A DNA stretch of 64,000 nt from positions 23,695 to 87,694 of the forward strand of contig JAUCQB010000171.1 in the NCBI GenBank assembly GCA_030372985.1, in the 5' to 3' direction. The notes beneath the pieces were generated by a model. The model was not told the origin of the DNA. It worked only from the letters and a program-made list of their open reading frames with translations, and ran no database searches. Origin of the DNA: Phycisphaerae bacterium (lineage in GTDB: Bacteria; Planctomycetota; Phycisphaerae; UBA1845; PWPN01). Below, piece after piece: positions 1-9,326 of the stretch (position 1 is its first letter; each line of letters starts with the position of its first letter). The position numbers and the translations under genes were made by a program.

Positions 1-1693
1 GCTCGTTCTGTCCGGCCTGAGCCATCTCCGTCGGGTGGACGGCCAGCACCAGTGCTCCCGGCCGGGCTTTTCGGACGGGGACGAACCAGTAGACGCCCGG
101 CAGGGCCTTCCACTGCTCAAGGTTGTTTTCCATATCGTCGCCAAGCTGGATGGCGGAATGTGTCTGGCCCAACGGGGTCAATTCCGGCACGAACAGGTCA
201 TCTTTGCCGCTCCTGGGTCTGCGAGGCGAGGGGCCCACCTCCTCAGTTGCCTCGATGGGGAACAGGTCGGCAAACGACGTCTCGGCATAGGCCTGCGGAT
301 TGAAGCTCGGCCCGGCCAGCAGCATCATCCCGGCGCCTTCATCGCGGACCATCGCCCCGATCCACTCGATCTGCTGGGCCGTCAGAATGCCGGGGTCAAC
401 ATCACCGATGATGAACACGTCATAGCTCTTGAAGGCGTCGCGGTTGTTCGGCAGGGAGGCGATCAGCGGCGGCGGAGGATTGGCCACCGGCTCGGCTCCG
501 GTCAACAGAACTTGCAGCTTGAGCCTGCGGTCGCGATTCATTGCATCGCGCAGGAAGCGATATTGCCATCGAGGCCGGCCTTCGAGGTAGAGCACACGAA
601 TCTTGTCGGTGGTGACGCGGGCGACGAAGCTGCGATGGTTGTTCTGATGGGCGGTTTCATCCGGTTGCGGTGTGACTTCGACGCGGAACGTATGTTCGCC
701 GGCCTGACGGGGTGTAAACGTGATGGTCACGTTGATTTCGCCGGCGTTTTCGTCGAACACCGCATCGGCGCGGCCCAGTTCCTGCGAGCCGCTTCTCAGA
801 ATGACCGGTACGCGCCGCGTCTGGTAGCCTCGCTGTCTGAGTCGAACGATGACCGTGGCCGGGTCATCGCTGAACAACAGATCATTTGCCAGGACCTGCC
901 GCACCTCGATGTCCCGCGGGTCGGCGTCGCCCACGGTCACGGTGTGTATGGGCACGCCGGCCTGTTTCCAGCGTGGGCAGGCGGCCAGGGGTGAGCCGCC
1001 GGTATTGTTGGCTCCGTCGCTGAGCAGCAGCACGCCGGCCGTGGGCCGGCCACGCAGTCGCTCAACCATTTCGTCGATGCTCGGCGCGAGGGCCGTATAG
1101 GGTGCCGAAGCATCCAACTCGCCGAAGCTGGGGGATTCGCTGTTGATGCCCGCGGGGCGTGCGGTCCTATCGAAAGAGAACAAGAGCAGTTCGGCTGATC
1201 GCGACAACTGCTCCAGTCGTGAGCCCTGCCCGTCTCTCTCGGCAAGCAACAGTTGCCTGGCGAGGTCGATGCGGGACACGCCGGCAGGGGAGGACGCCGG
1301 TGTGCCGGCAGGTGCGGTTGCAGGTGGCGATGTGCCCGAGCCTCCGGCGGCATAGCGGTCCTGGAGCGACATGCTCTGCGACGTGTCGACGGCCACGGCG
1401 AGTGTGGGTTTGAGTTGGCGGCTGACCTGGATCTGCAATGAAAGGTCGAGCAGCATCGGCACGAGGCAGGCGACAGCCGCGATTCGCAGCGATGCCAGTA
1501 CCGTCCGCTTGCGAAATGAGAGATCCAACCCCTTGGCCCGCGAGATCCAGATGGCCAGTATGACCAAACCGATTCCGGCCGCGATCGTTCCCGCCGTTCC
1601 GAGGACCGGATAAGCGCGCAGAGCCAGATCGCTCGACTGCCCATCGAGTTGTTGAGGCCACAGCAGCCATTTCAGCCAGATCGAGCCGTTCAT
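1..1693 (-). CDS. VWA-domain membrane protein with glutamine-amidotransferase-like C-terminal part (3' end outside window)
   Basis: The minus-strand frame is open from an ATG at 1693 to the left edge, so at least 564 residues are present and the C-terminus is missing. Two hydrophobic segments lie near residues 28-50 and 65-88. They are followed by a von Willebrand A fold whose MIDAS motif DTSQS is at 103-107, with a later LLSDGANNTGG stretch. The distal part (VLYLEGRPRWQYRFLRDA, then a nucleotide-fold-like region) resembles the amidotransferase-like domain found at the end of large planctomycete BatA-type proteins. The gene starts 26 bp after the previous stop in the moxR-DUF58-VWA cluster, so it is probably the last member of that operon. 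The family is thought to act with MoxR ATPases in envelope or complex-assembly roles; the exact substrate is unknown. Confidence 0.85.
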   Translation of the reverse strand, partial: MNGSIWLKWLLWPQQLDGQSSDLALRAYPVLGTAGTIAAGIGLVILAIWISRAKGLDLSFRKRTVLASLRIAAVACLVPMLLDLSLQIQVSRQLKPTLAVAVDTSQSMSLQDRYAAGGSGTSPPATAPAGTPASSPAGVSRIDLARQLLLAERDGQGSRLEQLSRSAELLLFSFDRTARPAGINSESPSFGELDASAPYTALAPSIDEMVERLRGRPTAGVLLLSDGANNTGGSPLAACPRWKQAGVPIHTVTVGDADPRDIEVRQVLANDLLFSDDPATVIVRLRQRGYQTRRVPVILRSGSQELGRADAVFDENAGEINVTITFTPRQAGEHTFRVEVTPQPDETAHQNNHRSFVARVTTDKIRVLYLEGRPRWQYRFLRDAMNRDRRLKLQVLLTGAEPVANPPPPLIASLPNNRDAFKSYDVFIIGDVDPGILTAQQIEWIGAMVRDEGAGMMLLAGPSFNPQAYAETSFADLFPIEATEEVGPSPRRPRSGKDDLFVPELTPLGQTHSAIQLGDDMENNLEQWKALPGVYWFVPVRKARPGALVLAVHPTEMAQAGQNE

Positions 1694-1719
1694 TGCGCGT
1701 TACGCTTCCGTCAACGTGA

Positions 1720-3936
1720 CTACAAGTCCATCGCTTTCTTCAGCATTGCCTGCGTATCCACCTGTCTGGGAGCGAACAACCTAACCAGCAGCAGTTCAGT
1801 GGCCAGCAGGATCAACAGTATGATGATGCCGGTCGTCGAAAGTTCCGCCTCGCGCTTGGCCGCGAGCAAGGCCGTCCGGATCGAATCGGCGGGGCCGATG
1901 ACCCGCGTCTTCGCCAATGCCTGTTTCTCTCGCAACGGCGCCAAAGCGAGCATGGCCGGATCGAACTCGTCGGCGTGCAGGTTCACCGCTTTCTTTGCCT
2001 GTCTCGGAGTCCCCGTCGCATCGTTGTACGTCAGCGTGTACACGCCCGCGAGCTGCGCCGAGGGGAGGAGAACGCGGGGTTGTCCTGTGGCCGGGTCTTC
2101 GGCGACCATGGCATCGGCCGGGGTGCTTGTGCCGTCGGGGTAGGTGAGATTGATGCCGTCGGTTGTGGCGAGGTGCCACTCAAGGGCCTGACCGGCCGGT
2201 TGCTGAGGCACGTCCTGTCCGAACGTCAGATGGAAGGCCAACTGCTGGAAGAACGGCACGAACGCCGGCGAGAGCGGGAACTCGCCGCCTTGCCGGTCGG
2301 CCGATCCGCCGAAATACACCACACCTCCCTGTCCGAAGGTGTTGGCCACCAGGGCGGCTCCGCCTCGCGTGAAGCGGGCCCAAGTCTGGACGTTCTTGCC
2401 CTGCACGCTTGCCACCGGCCGCACCGTTTGGAAGGTTGCCGTGGACAACGCCCGCATCAGGATCGGGTCGTCAAACGCCGACAGGGCTGGAACAAGCGGT
2501 TCATTCAACACCAATCCGACCGGCGGATCGGTGGGCTGCAAGTCGATCGGCGGCCCGAGTTGCACCGGCAGGAGGCCGCTGCCCCCCTCGAAGAACATGG
2601 CCGCAAGGTTCGAGGCATTGACCTGTGGTCCCGCGATGATCAACAACCCCGAGCCGTCGCGCACGGCGGCCTTGATCTGCCCGATCGCCGCGCTCGGCAG
2701 GGCAGGCACGTCCGCCAGGATGATCAGTGGAAAGCTGCCGATCTGGACTGATTCCAGGTTGCCGGTGGACAGCGTTCGGACATCGAAGAACGATACGCTT
2801 TCGGGTTCCTGGGGATCTGTCGGCCAGAGAGCGATGCGGATGAAGCCGCCGGCCGACATCGCCGGGTCGTGTCCTGGCCGTCCGTCCACCAGCAACACGT
2901 TGATGCGCTCGCGCACCTTGAGCAGCATCGACCGCTGGTTGTTCCGCTCATACAGGTCGCTGTCGCAGCGGGCCGCAATGGTATGCTCGCCCGGCGAGTT
3001 GAAACGATGCTCGAAGCTGATGATCAGATCCTGGTCCGGCGGCACGCGGACCTGCTTGCGGGTGACTTTTCGGCCGTCAACGAACAGGTCGATGCCCGTG
3101 TCCAGCGGTTCTTTCGTGTTCAATGCGGTCAGTCTCACGCTGATCGACGTGGGCCACAATGTAGCCGCCAGCGAGGGGGTGAGGGCGTCGGGGCCGCCCG
3201 AGATGGTCAAATCGGTCACGGCCGCATCTCCGGCAGGGGTCTGGGGGACGGCGAGGACAAAGACCTCGGCCATCTCGCCGGCCGTGGCGAAGGCCTCCCG
3301 TTTCCTGGCATCATCGTCTTGCCAGCCGGCCGCCTGGCCGTCAGTCACGATCACGATTTCACGGTTGGGGGTCTTCTCCTCGCGGAGTCGTTCTGCAGCG
3401 GTGATCAGCGACTGTTCAATCGCCGATGCGCTGTCGCGAGGAGCGAGTTTCGACAGTGTCTGACGCACGTAGCTGATGTCTCGCGTGGGCTGACGAATCA
3501 GGTCGGCGGGCGGATCGGCCGCGAGCATGACCGCCACGTCGCTCCCGGCGGGCAACTGGTCGAGGTACTCTTCGATTCGAACGATAGCTCGATCCATCCG
3601 GGTGCGAACCCCGTCGGAGGCCGCCATGCTGGCTGAATCGTCCAGCACGATGATGCTGACCGTTCGCTGCCGCTGGCCGCTCAGCCATTGCCAGCCGGCG
3701 CGGGCCACCGGCCGCAGAACGACGAACACAATCGCCGCGACAATGGCGGTCCGCACGATGAGCAGCAGGATGGTCTCGAGCAACAGGCGCCGTCGGTTCT
3801 TGCGCAGGGCCCTCATCAGGAAGGTCATCGCCGCCCAGCGAACGCGCGGCAGCCGCTGCCGGATGAGAATGTGGATCAGGATCGGCACCGCGATCAGCGG
3901 CAGAAGCCACAGCAACTCGCTGTTGAGCAGCTTCAT
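1720..3936 (-). CDS. BatA-like membrane protein with VWA domain
   Basis: The protein has 738 residues. It begins MKLLNSELLWLLPLIAVPI, an N-terminal membrane helix typical of BatA-type proteins, and has a second helix near residues 55-75. A VWA domain follows with a DxSxS MIDAS at residues 99-103. The middle part is beta-rich, and a last hydrophobic helix near the C-terminus (IIILLILLATELLLVRLF) gives a tail-anchored topology. The ATG at 3936 overlaps the stop of the upstream DUF58 gene as ATGA, which indicates translational coupling. A longer in-frame reading to 4044 exists but would run deep into DUF58, so the overlap start is preferred. The likely role is a membrane-anchored VWA partner of the MoxR ATPase. 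The substrate cannot be read from sequence. Confidence 0.9.
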   Translation of the reverse strand: MKLLNSELLWLLPLIAVPILIHILIRQRLPRVRWAAMTFLMRALRKNRRRLLLETILLLIVRTAIVAAIVFVVLRPVARAGWQWLSGQRQRTVSIIVLDDSASMAASDGVRTRMDRAIVRIEEYLDQLPAGSDVAVMLAADPPADLIRQPTRDISYVRQTLSKLAPRDSASAIEQSLITAAERLREEKTPNREIVIVTDGQAAGWQDDDARKREAFATAGEMAEVFVLAVPQTPAGDAAVTDLTISGGPDALTPSLAATLWPTSISVRLTALNTKEPLDTGIDLFVDGRKVTRKQVRVPPDQDLIISFEHRFNSPGEHTIAARCDSDLYERNNQRSMLLKVRERINVLLVDGRPGHDPAMSAGGFIRIALWPTDPQEPESVSFFDVRTLSTGNLESVQIGSFPLIILADVPALPSAAIGQIKAAVRDGSGLLIIAGPQVNASNLAAMFFEGGSGLLPVQLGPPIDLQPTDPPVGLVLNEPLVPALSAFDDPILMRALSTATFQTVRPVASVQGKNVQTWARFTRGGAALVANTFGQGGVVYFGGSADRQGGEFPLSPAFVPFFQQLAFHLTFGQDVPQQPAGQALEWHLATTDGINLTYPDGTSTPADAMVAEDPATGQPRVLLPSAQLAGVYTLTYNDATGTPRQAKKAVNLHADEFDPAMLALAPLREKQALAKTRVIGPADSIRTALLAAKREAELSTTGIIILLILLATELLLVRLFAPRQVDTQAMLKKAMDL

Positions 3937-4883
3937 CGCCGGCCCTCCCGGATCTTGCCGCGGGCCGTCAGGTACCGGACCAGCAGGTGGTCGACCGGCT
4001 CGGCCGTGTTCACCAGCACGTAGTCCGATCGCGTGCCGGCGCAAGCCATCTTCGTCTGGGCGAGGAACCGCTGGACGATGTCGACGTAGTCGGCGCGGAT
4101 CTTATTCGGTTCGGCGACGGCGGCAGGCAGCGACTCCATCCCCTCAAAGCGGATTCGCCCGCCGAAGTCGAAGCTCAGCTCCTGCGGGTCGAGAACGTGC
4201 ATCACCACGACCTCGTGCCGCTGGTGGCGGAGCAGTTGGATCGCCCTGAGAATGCCGGCTGTGTCGTCGTTGCCGTCGGGCGAACCGACATCGAGCAGGT
4301 CCGAGATGATCACCACGATGCCGCGCCGGCCGATCATCTCCACCAGCACCGGCACCACTGTTTCGAGTTTCGTGCCCCGTTCGGGCCTGATCGTCTCTAG
4401 GCTCGATGCCACGAGGCCAAGCGAGCCGAGCGAGGTTCGCGGAGGCAGGAAACTGATCAGCTTCTCATCGAACAGGGCGACCGAGACCGCATCGGCCTGC
4501 CGAAGTGCCAGATAGGAGAGCGAAGCGGTCAGCAGGCAGGCATGGTCGAGCTTGCTCGCGTCGCCCGATCCGTAACGCATCGACTCGCTGCAGTCCACGA
4601 TGAAGGTCACCACGAAATTGGTTTCTTCCTGGAACTGCCGGACGTAATATCGCTCGGTTCGGCCGTAGACCTTCCAGTCGATATGCCGGGTGTCGTCGCC
4701 GGGTACGTAGGCCCGATGCTGGGCGAACTCGCTGCTGGCGCCGAGGTAGGGGCTGCGCTGCAAACCGGCCATCGTGCCCTCGACCAGGTCCCTGGCCCGC
4801 ATTTCCAGCGAGGCAATGTGATCGAGTACGTCGAACACGACGTACTTGCGGTCGGTCAGTCTCTCTTCTCGTCGTCCGGCCAT
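3933..4883 (-). CDS. DUF58 family protein
   Basis: This 316-residue soluble protein has the DUF58 hallmarks. The core motif (HRAYVPGDDTRHIDWKVYGR) lies near residues 57-76. It is followed by a VWA-like fold with DCSESM near 98-103 and ISDLLDVG near 194-201. The family accompanies MoxR AAA+ ATPases and BatA-type VWA membrane proteins, and is thought to serve as an adaptor or target in envelope complexes. Here it sits between moxR (298 bp upstream, same strand) and the BatA-like gene, with which it shares a 4-bp overlap. Its length is normal for the short DUF58 type without N-terminal membrane helices. The call rests on the conserved motif and on synteny. Confidence 0.93.
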   Translation of the reverse strand: MAGRREERLTDRKYVVFDVLDHIASLEMRARDLVEGTMAGLQRSPYLGASSEFAQHRAYVPGDDTRHIDWKVYGRTERYYVRQFQEETNFVVTFIVDCSESMRYGSGDASKLDHACLLTASLSYLALRQADAVSVALFDEKLISFLPPRTSLGSLGLVASSLETIRPERGTKLETVVPVLVEMIGRRGIVVIISDLLDVGSPDGNDDTAGILRAIQLLRHQRHEVVVMHVLDPQELSFDFGGRIRFEGMESLPAAVAEPNKIRADYVDIVQRFLAQTKMACAGTRSDYVLVNTAEPVDHLLVRYLTARGKIREGRR

Positions 4884-5181
4884 TCCTCGGTGTCCGCCAC
4901 GTCAAACCGGTTGCGTTGGCATACCCCGCCCCGTCGGCAAAACCCCAATGACGAACTCCGAATGACCAATGAAGCCCGAAACCCGAATGTCGAAGACACG
5001 CCGAGGCGGGACGAATGCATCACCCTGGACCACTCCTTTTCGACATTCGGAGTTCGTCATTCCTTCGTCATTCGTGCTTCGACATTCGTCATTCATTGGT
5101 CATTGGGGCTTCGACATTGGTCATTCCTGGACTTGGGTCTCGGGGGATCTCAGAGTCCGCACTGACCCCGAACCCTGAACC
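4884..5181. repeat. Spacer between moxR and DUF58 carrying CATTCG/GAATG text-like repeats in inverted arrangement
   Basis: No gene is supported here. Positions 4944-5000 read as short units such as AATGACGAA, CCGAATGACC and CCGAATGTCGAAG. Positions 5037-5135 carry the reverse complement in many copies (TTCGACATTCG, TTCGTCATTCG, TTGGTCATTGG). The two halves therefore face each other and could pair. The same repeat family occurs again at 40256-40345. Both occurrences are strictly intergenic. Confidence 0.8.
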
Positions 5182-6228
5182 CTATTCCTTCTCCCCCACA
5201 TGTGCCACCAACTGCTCGATGATGTCGTCGGTCGAGATCCGCTCGGCCTGAGCGGCGAAGTTCAGGATGATCCGATGCCGCAGCACCGGCTTGGCCACCG
5301 CCCGGATGTCGTCCCAGCTCACGTGGGCCTCGCCGTGCAGAATCGCGCGGGCCTTAGCGGCCAGGATCAGGTTCATCGATGCCCGTGGGCCCGCACCCCA
5401 GGTGACCCACCTGCTGATGAAGTCCGGAGTGTCTGCTTCGGTTACGCGGGTCTTGCGTACCAGCCGCTTGGCGTACTCGATCATCGCATCGGCCGCCGGC
5501 ACCCGCCGCACCAACTGCTGAAAGGCCAGAATCTGCTCGCGCTGCAGCACGGCCTCGGCCTTGAACGTTGCTGGCGAGGTCATCCGGCGGACGATCTCAC
5601 TCTCTTCGTCATCGCTCGGGTAGCCGACCTTGACCAGGAACATAAACCGATCGAGTTGGGCCTCGGGCAGCGGGTAGGTGCCTTCCTGTTCGATGGGGTT
5701 CTGCGTGGCCAGCACGAAGAACGGGTCGTCCAGCTTGTAGTCTTCGCCGCCGACGCTGATCTTCCGCTCCTGCATCGCCTCCAGCAGCGCCGATTGGGTC
5801 TTGGGCGGCGTGCGGTTGATTTCGTCGGCCAGGACGATGTTGGCAAAGATCGGGCCGCGAAGGAACTTGAACCGCCGCTCGCCCGTGGTCGCATCGTCCT
5901 GAATAACCTCCGTGCCGGTGATGTCCGTTGGCATGAGGTCGGGCGTGAACTGGATCCGCTTGAAGGTCAGGTTGAGCGTGTCGGCCAGCGTGCTGACCAG
6001 CAGCGTCTTGGCCAGTCCCGGAACGCCCACCAGCAGGCAATGCCCGCGGGCGAAGATGGTGACCAGCAGTTCCTCGATCACCTGCTTCTGCCCGACGATG
6101 ACGCGCTCAAGCTGTGAGAGGATCGTCTGGTAGCCACTGGAGAGCTGGACGGCCAATTCCCTGTCGCCTCCGGCGAGAGTTGCTGCAGAAGTCACAAGAG
6201 CACCTCCAATATCTTGGGTCGTGGACAC
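5182..6228 (-). CDS. moxR: MoxR-family AAA+ ATPase
   Basis: The 348-residue protein has the MoxR layout. Walker A is GVPGLAKT near residues 74-81. Walker B with downstream motif is LADEINRTPPKTQ near 133-145. Sensor-like ATQNPIEQEGTYPLPEAQLD lies near 173-192, and a C-terminal AAA lid follows. MoxR ATPases act as chaperones that assemble or activate partner complexes, usually together with VWA proteins. The DUF58, BatA-like and second VWA genes lie immediately downstream on the same strand, which fits a single operon starting here. The gene reads from an ATG at 6228. Identification is secure at family level, but the partner complex is unknown. Confidence 0.95.
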   Translation of the reverse strand: MSTTQDIGGALVTSAATLAGGDRELAVQLSSGYQTILSQLERVIVGQKQVIEELLVTIFARGHCLLVGVPGLAKTLLVSTLADTLNLTFKRIQFTPDLMPTDITGTEVIQDDATTGERRFKFLRGPIFANIVLADEINRTPPKTQSALLEAMQERKISVGGEDYKLDDPFFVLATQNPIEQEGTYPLPEAQLDRFMFLVKVGYPSDDEESEIVRRMTSPATFKAEAVLQREQILAFQQLVRRVPAADAMIEYAKRLVRKTRVTEADTPDFISRWVTWGAGPRASMNLILAAKARAILHGEAHVSWDDIRAVAKPVLRHRIILNFAAQAERISTDDIIEQLVAHVGEKE

Positions 6229-6646
6229 CGGTCAGTCCCGCGTGTTTCGCCTTTCACACCAATTGATTTCAGCTTCGCAACCGGCGGCTCAGCATACTGG
6301 CTGTCGCGAAACGCGTCCATTCCTGCGCAGGGTTCGGATTCACATCTCATGTCGCGGGGACAGGTCTGCCACCGAGTGGCTTTCGTCGTTTCAGGGCGGC
6401 CACCGGCGGCTTGCCCGCCAGTACATCACTCACTTCTCAGGAACGGCACTGGTCCTGTCTTGCAGGACGTGGATTCGCTTTTTGTGCCAGGATCTGGCGG
6501 GCGATGCCCTTGGTTCCTTTTGTTGGGTTGCGGATTGATCTGGTATCCGCGGGACAGTAGACTACTTCCCGCCGAAGTCGGCGGCCGATTGTGGGGTTGC
6601 GTCCAACCGACCGGGTATCTCGGTCACTTCGACAGGAGAACACTTC
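6229..6646. other. Divergent intergenic region between moxR and the zinc-ribbon gene
   Basis: This 418-bp spacer separates two divergently oriented genes and should hold promoters for both. A small hairpin (GTCCTG-TCTTG-CAGGAC, about 6453-6469) is visible. An AGGAG ribosome-binding site at 6634-6638 serves the GTG start at 6647. No open frame here looks coding, and no RNA gene was recognised. Confidence 0.5.
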
Positions 6647-7582
6647 GTGACGGGTTTCACCGATTTTCAGGCGGACTTGCGGCTGGGGCCTGACGGGCGA
6701 CTGGACATGGATATCGCCTGCGTTTCTTGTGGGTACAACCTGCGCGGGCTCTCCCCGGACGGTCGCTGCCCGGAATGCGGCACGGCCATTGGCCGCTCGA
6801 CGCGAGGTGATTACCTGCGCTTCTGTGATCCTGGCTGGGTCGAGACTTTGGCCAGCGGCATGAACTGGATCGTCGCAGGTCTCATCCTCGCATTCGTGCT
6901 CGGCCTGTTTGCCGGCGGTGTGGCTGGACTGACGAATAAACCGGCCTATGGTATGCTTGGTCTCGTCGGCAGTCTCGTGACCCTGATCGGCTACTGGAAG
7001 GTGACGACCCCGGATCCCCGCGAAGCAGAACCGCAAGGCGTCGATGTCCGCGCTGTTATTCGCTATGGTTCAGCGTTGAATATCGTTCTCGCCGTGGCTT
7101 CCCAGATTGTCACACAAATGTCCCTCTACTGGACGCTGCTCGCGTTTCCTTCCGCAGTGGTCGGTCTTATGGTCACGGTGTGCATCTTCGTATACGCGAA
7201 ACGAATGGCACTGCGGATTCCTGACGACAACCTTGCATCTCAGACCCGAATCGTCATGTGGGGTTTTGTCATCATGTCTGTTCTGGGCATGTTGTTCCTG
7301 GCGACGACGATGGCTCTCGGGCCGGCCTTTGCGACGATGACCGTTCCCGCTGCCGGTACCGGGGGAGCAGGCGGTCCCGGCGCCGGCGGAACCGTTGCAG
7401 CGTTTCCCGTCGGGTTGATAGTGTTTGGCACGCTGGGGTGTGTGACCGCAGTCGTGTCGCTGGTCTTCTCGATCTGGGCGCTGGTGCTCCTGGTGCGCTA
7501 CCGCAGGGCCTTCATCCAAGCCGCGCGGGATGCACGTGCCACATGGGCTGTCGAGCCGGCCGGTCAGCAGGGGATGGGCTAG
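6647..7582 (+). CDS. Zinc-ribbon membrane protein of planctomycete type
   Basis: The 311-residue protein starts at a GTG with AGGAG eight bases upstream. The N-terminus carries a CxxC-x12-CxxC zinc ribbon (C25, C28, C41, C44) in the sequence CVSCGYNLRGLSPDGRCPEC, a signature seen repeatedly in Planctomycetota proteins. It is followed by at least four hydrophobic segments (about residues 73-95, 100-117, 142-185 and 205-228, plus one near 255-285). A Gly/Ala-rich loop (TGGAGGPGAGG) lies before the last helix. The architecture is a cytoplasmic metal ribbon tethered to a membrane module. No enzymatic motif is visible and the function is unknown. The gene stands alone, followed by a 258-bp gap. 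Confidence 0.85.
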   Translation: MTGFTDFQADLRLGPDGRLDMDIACVSCGYNLRGLSPDGRCPECGTAIGRSTRGDYLRFCDPGWVETLASGMNWIVAGLILAFVLGLFAGGVAGLTNKPAYGMLGLVGSLVTLIGYWKVTTPDPREAEPQGVDVRAVIRYGSALNIVLAVASQIVTQMSLYWTLLAFPSAVVGLMVTVCIFVYAKRMALRIPDDNLASQTRIVMWGFVIMSVLGMLFLATTMALGPAFATMTVPAAGTGGAGGPGAGGTVAAFPVGLIVFGTLGCVTAVVSLVFSIWALVLLVRYRRAFIQAARDARATWAVEPAGQQGMG

Positions 7583-7753
7583 CGATACGCCAGAGGGGAA
7601 TCAGAGCAGATGCAAGCCTCCCGCGGCAGGTGGTGCCGAGTCGACACTTTGCCCCACCGACGCAGGGCTCGGCATCTGACTGCCATCGCACGTGCCCCGG
7701 CCCCGGCGAATCGACTGTTCGTCATGGCGGCGGCAGTTCGCTCGCTGGATTCA

Positions 7754-7783
7754 TTGACAAGACCATGAGAAAGCCGTTATCCT
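7754..7783 (+). promoter_or_regulatory. Sigma-70-type promoter for the glycosyltransferase gene
   Basis: A perfect -35 box TTGACA (7754-7759) is followed after 18 bp by TATCCT (7778-7783), which matches four of six positions of the -10 consensus. It lies about 60 bp upstream of the ATG at 7841. Predicted from sequence only. Confidence 0.5.
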
Positions 7784-7840
7784 GCCAATCCTTACGTATT
7801 GACGGTTGGCCGTCGATCGGACGGGACACTGGGAACTGAA

Positions 7841-9316
7841 ATGGCGAAAACAACTGTTGTGGTACGGGCCGGCAAGGGCGATCTGAGCAGATTGGTTGCC
7901 CCGTTCGCGAACGCGGCCTGCGTGGATCGAGTGATGGCACTCGTTCCGCCGGGCGCGAAAACGACCGGCGGGATTGAGGCCATCGCGACCGACCAGCCGG
8001 ACAGCGGCCCGGCCCTGCAGTCGGTCATCGAAAAGCTTACCGGCGACTACCTCTTGTTCGTGGACGGCGACAACGAGATCCGCCTCGGGCAATATGCCCT
8101 TGAGCGGATGATGGACGTGGCCGAGCAGACCGGCGCGGGCATGGTGTATGCCGACTACGCCGTCTCGGGCAAGTCGGGCGTCTCCGACCATCCGAATGCT
8201 GATTATCAATTCGGCAGCATCCGCGACGACTTTGCGTTCGGCCCGGTTCGTATGATGTCTCGCAAGGCACTGCAGAGTGCCGCCGGGCGCCATGGTTCAC
8301 CGGCCGATGTCCGTTGGTCCGCTCATTACGACCTGCGGCTCAAGTTGTCCATCGATCATGCGCTGCTGCGTCTCCCCGAGCCGCTCTACACCGTCATCGA
8401 GAATGAGAGCCGCAGTCAACACGACGAGCATTTCGCCTACGTAGACCCCCGGAACGTCGACGTGCAGTTGGAGCGGGAGCAGGTTGCCACCGGGCATCTC
8501 AAGCGGATCGGTGCCTACCTCGAGCCACAGTTTGAGCCTGTGCCGCAGCCGTCCGAGCGGTTTGAAGTCGAAGCCAGCGTGGTCATTCCGGTTCGCAACC
8601 GCGAGAAGACCATTGCCGACGCCGTCAAGAGCGTTCTGTCGCAGAAGGTTCCTTTCGCGTTCAACGTGATCATTGTGGACAACCACTCGACGGACCAGAC
8701 CACCGAAATCCTCCGCGACCTGGCGGCGGGCGATCCGCGGGTCGTCCATATCGTCCCGACTCGGACGGATCTGGGTATCGGCGGCTGCTGGAACGAGGCT
8801 GTTGCCTCCCCCCGTTGCGGGCGCTACGTGGTGCAACTCGATTCCGATGACCTCTACGGCGGCGACGATGCCCTGGCGATCATGGTAAGTGAGCTCAAAA
8901 GGGGCCCCTACGCGATGGTTGTCGGCTCGTACCGGCTTGTGGATTTTGACTTGAACGAACTGCCTCCGGGCCTGATCGATCACCGGGAGTGGACGCGGGA
9001 CAACGGTCGCAACAACGTGCTCCGCGTCAACGGCTTCGGGGCCCCGCGAGCATTTGACGCGAGCCTGCTGCGGCGCCATCCGCTGCCGAACGTCAGCTAC
9101 GGCGAGGACTATGCGGTCGGCCTGCGTTTCTGCCGCCGGTACGAGGTCGGGCGCGTCTGGGAGCCGGTCTACCTGTGCCGCCGCTGGTCGGGCAACACCG
9201 ATGCCGCCCTGCCGATCGTCAAGGCCAATCAGTACAACACCTACAAAGACCGGATACGGACCATCGAGATTCTCGCCCGCCAGGAGCTGAACCGGCGGCG
9301 CAAAGCCGCCTCATGA
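7841..9316 (+). CDS. Two-domain GT2-like glycosyltransferase
   Basis: The protein has 491 residues from the ATG at 7841. A TTG 42 bp upstream is in frame but would overlap the promoter. Two GT-A-like halves are visible. The N-terminal half (1-220) keeps a DGD triad at 75-77 ([10 protein letters not shown]) but lacks the usual opening motif. The C-terminal half (from about 243) is a canonical family 2 module with [29 protein letters not shown] and a DSDD metal motif at 334-337, ending in a [10 protein letters not shown] acceptor-site segment. It should transfer a sugar from a nucleotide donor to a glycan or surface acceptor. The second half is probably the catalytic one, and the first may be degenerate or bifunctional. 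No polysaccharide gene cluster surrounds it. Confidence 0.85.
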   Translation: MAKTTVVVRAGKGDLSRLVAPFANAACVDRVMALVPPGAKTTGGIEAIATDQPDSGPALQSVIEKLTGDYLLFVDGDNEIRLGQYALERMMDVAEQTGAGMVYADYAVSGKSGVSDHPNADYQFGSIRDDFAFGPVRMMSRKALQSAAGRHGSPADVRWSAHYDLRLKLSIDHALLRLPEPLYTVIENESRSQHDEHFAYVDPRNVDVQLEREQVATGHLKRIGAYLEPQFEPVPQPSERFEVEASVVIPVRNREKTIADAVKSVLSQKVPFAFNVIIVDNHSTDQTTEILRDLAAGDPRVVHIVPTRTDLGIGGCWNEAVASPRCGRYVVQLDSDDLYGGDDALAIMVSELKRGPYAMVVGSYRLVDFDLNELPPGLIDHREWTRDNGRNNVLRVNGFGAPRAFDASLLRRHPLPNVSYGEDYAVGLRFCRRYEVGRVWEPVYLCRRWSGNTDAALPIVKANQYNTYKDRIRTIEILARQELNRRRKAAS

Positions 9317-9326
9317 GAGACGGCGA

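Noticed and set aside
35..994. A 319-codon plus-strand frame at the left edge
   Set aside because: The true gene is on the other strand, with clear VWA motifs and an operon context.
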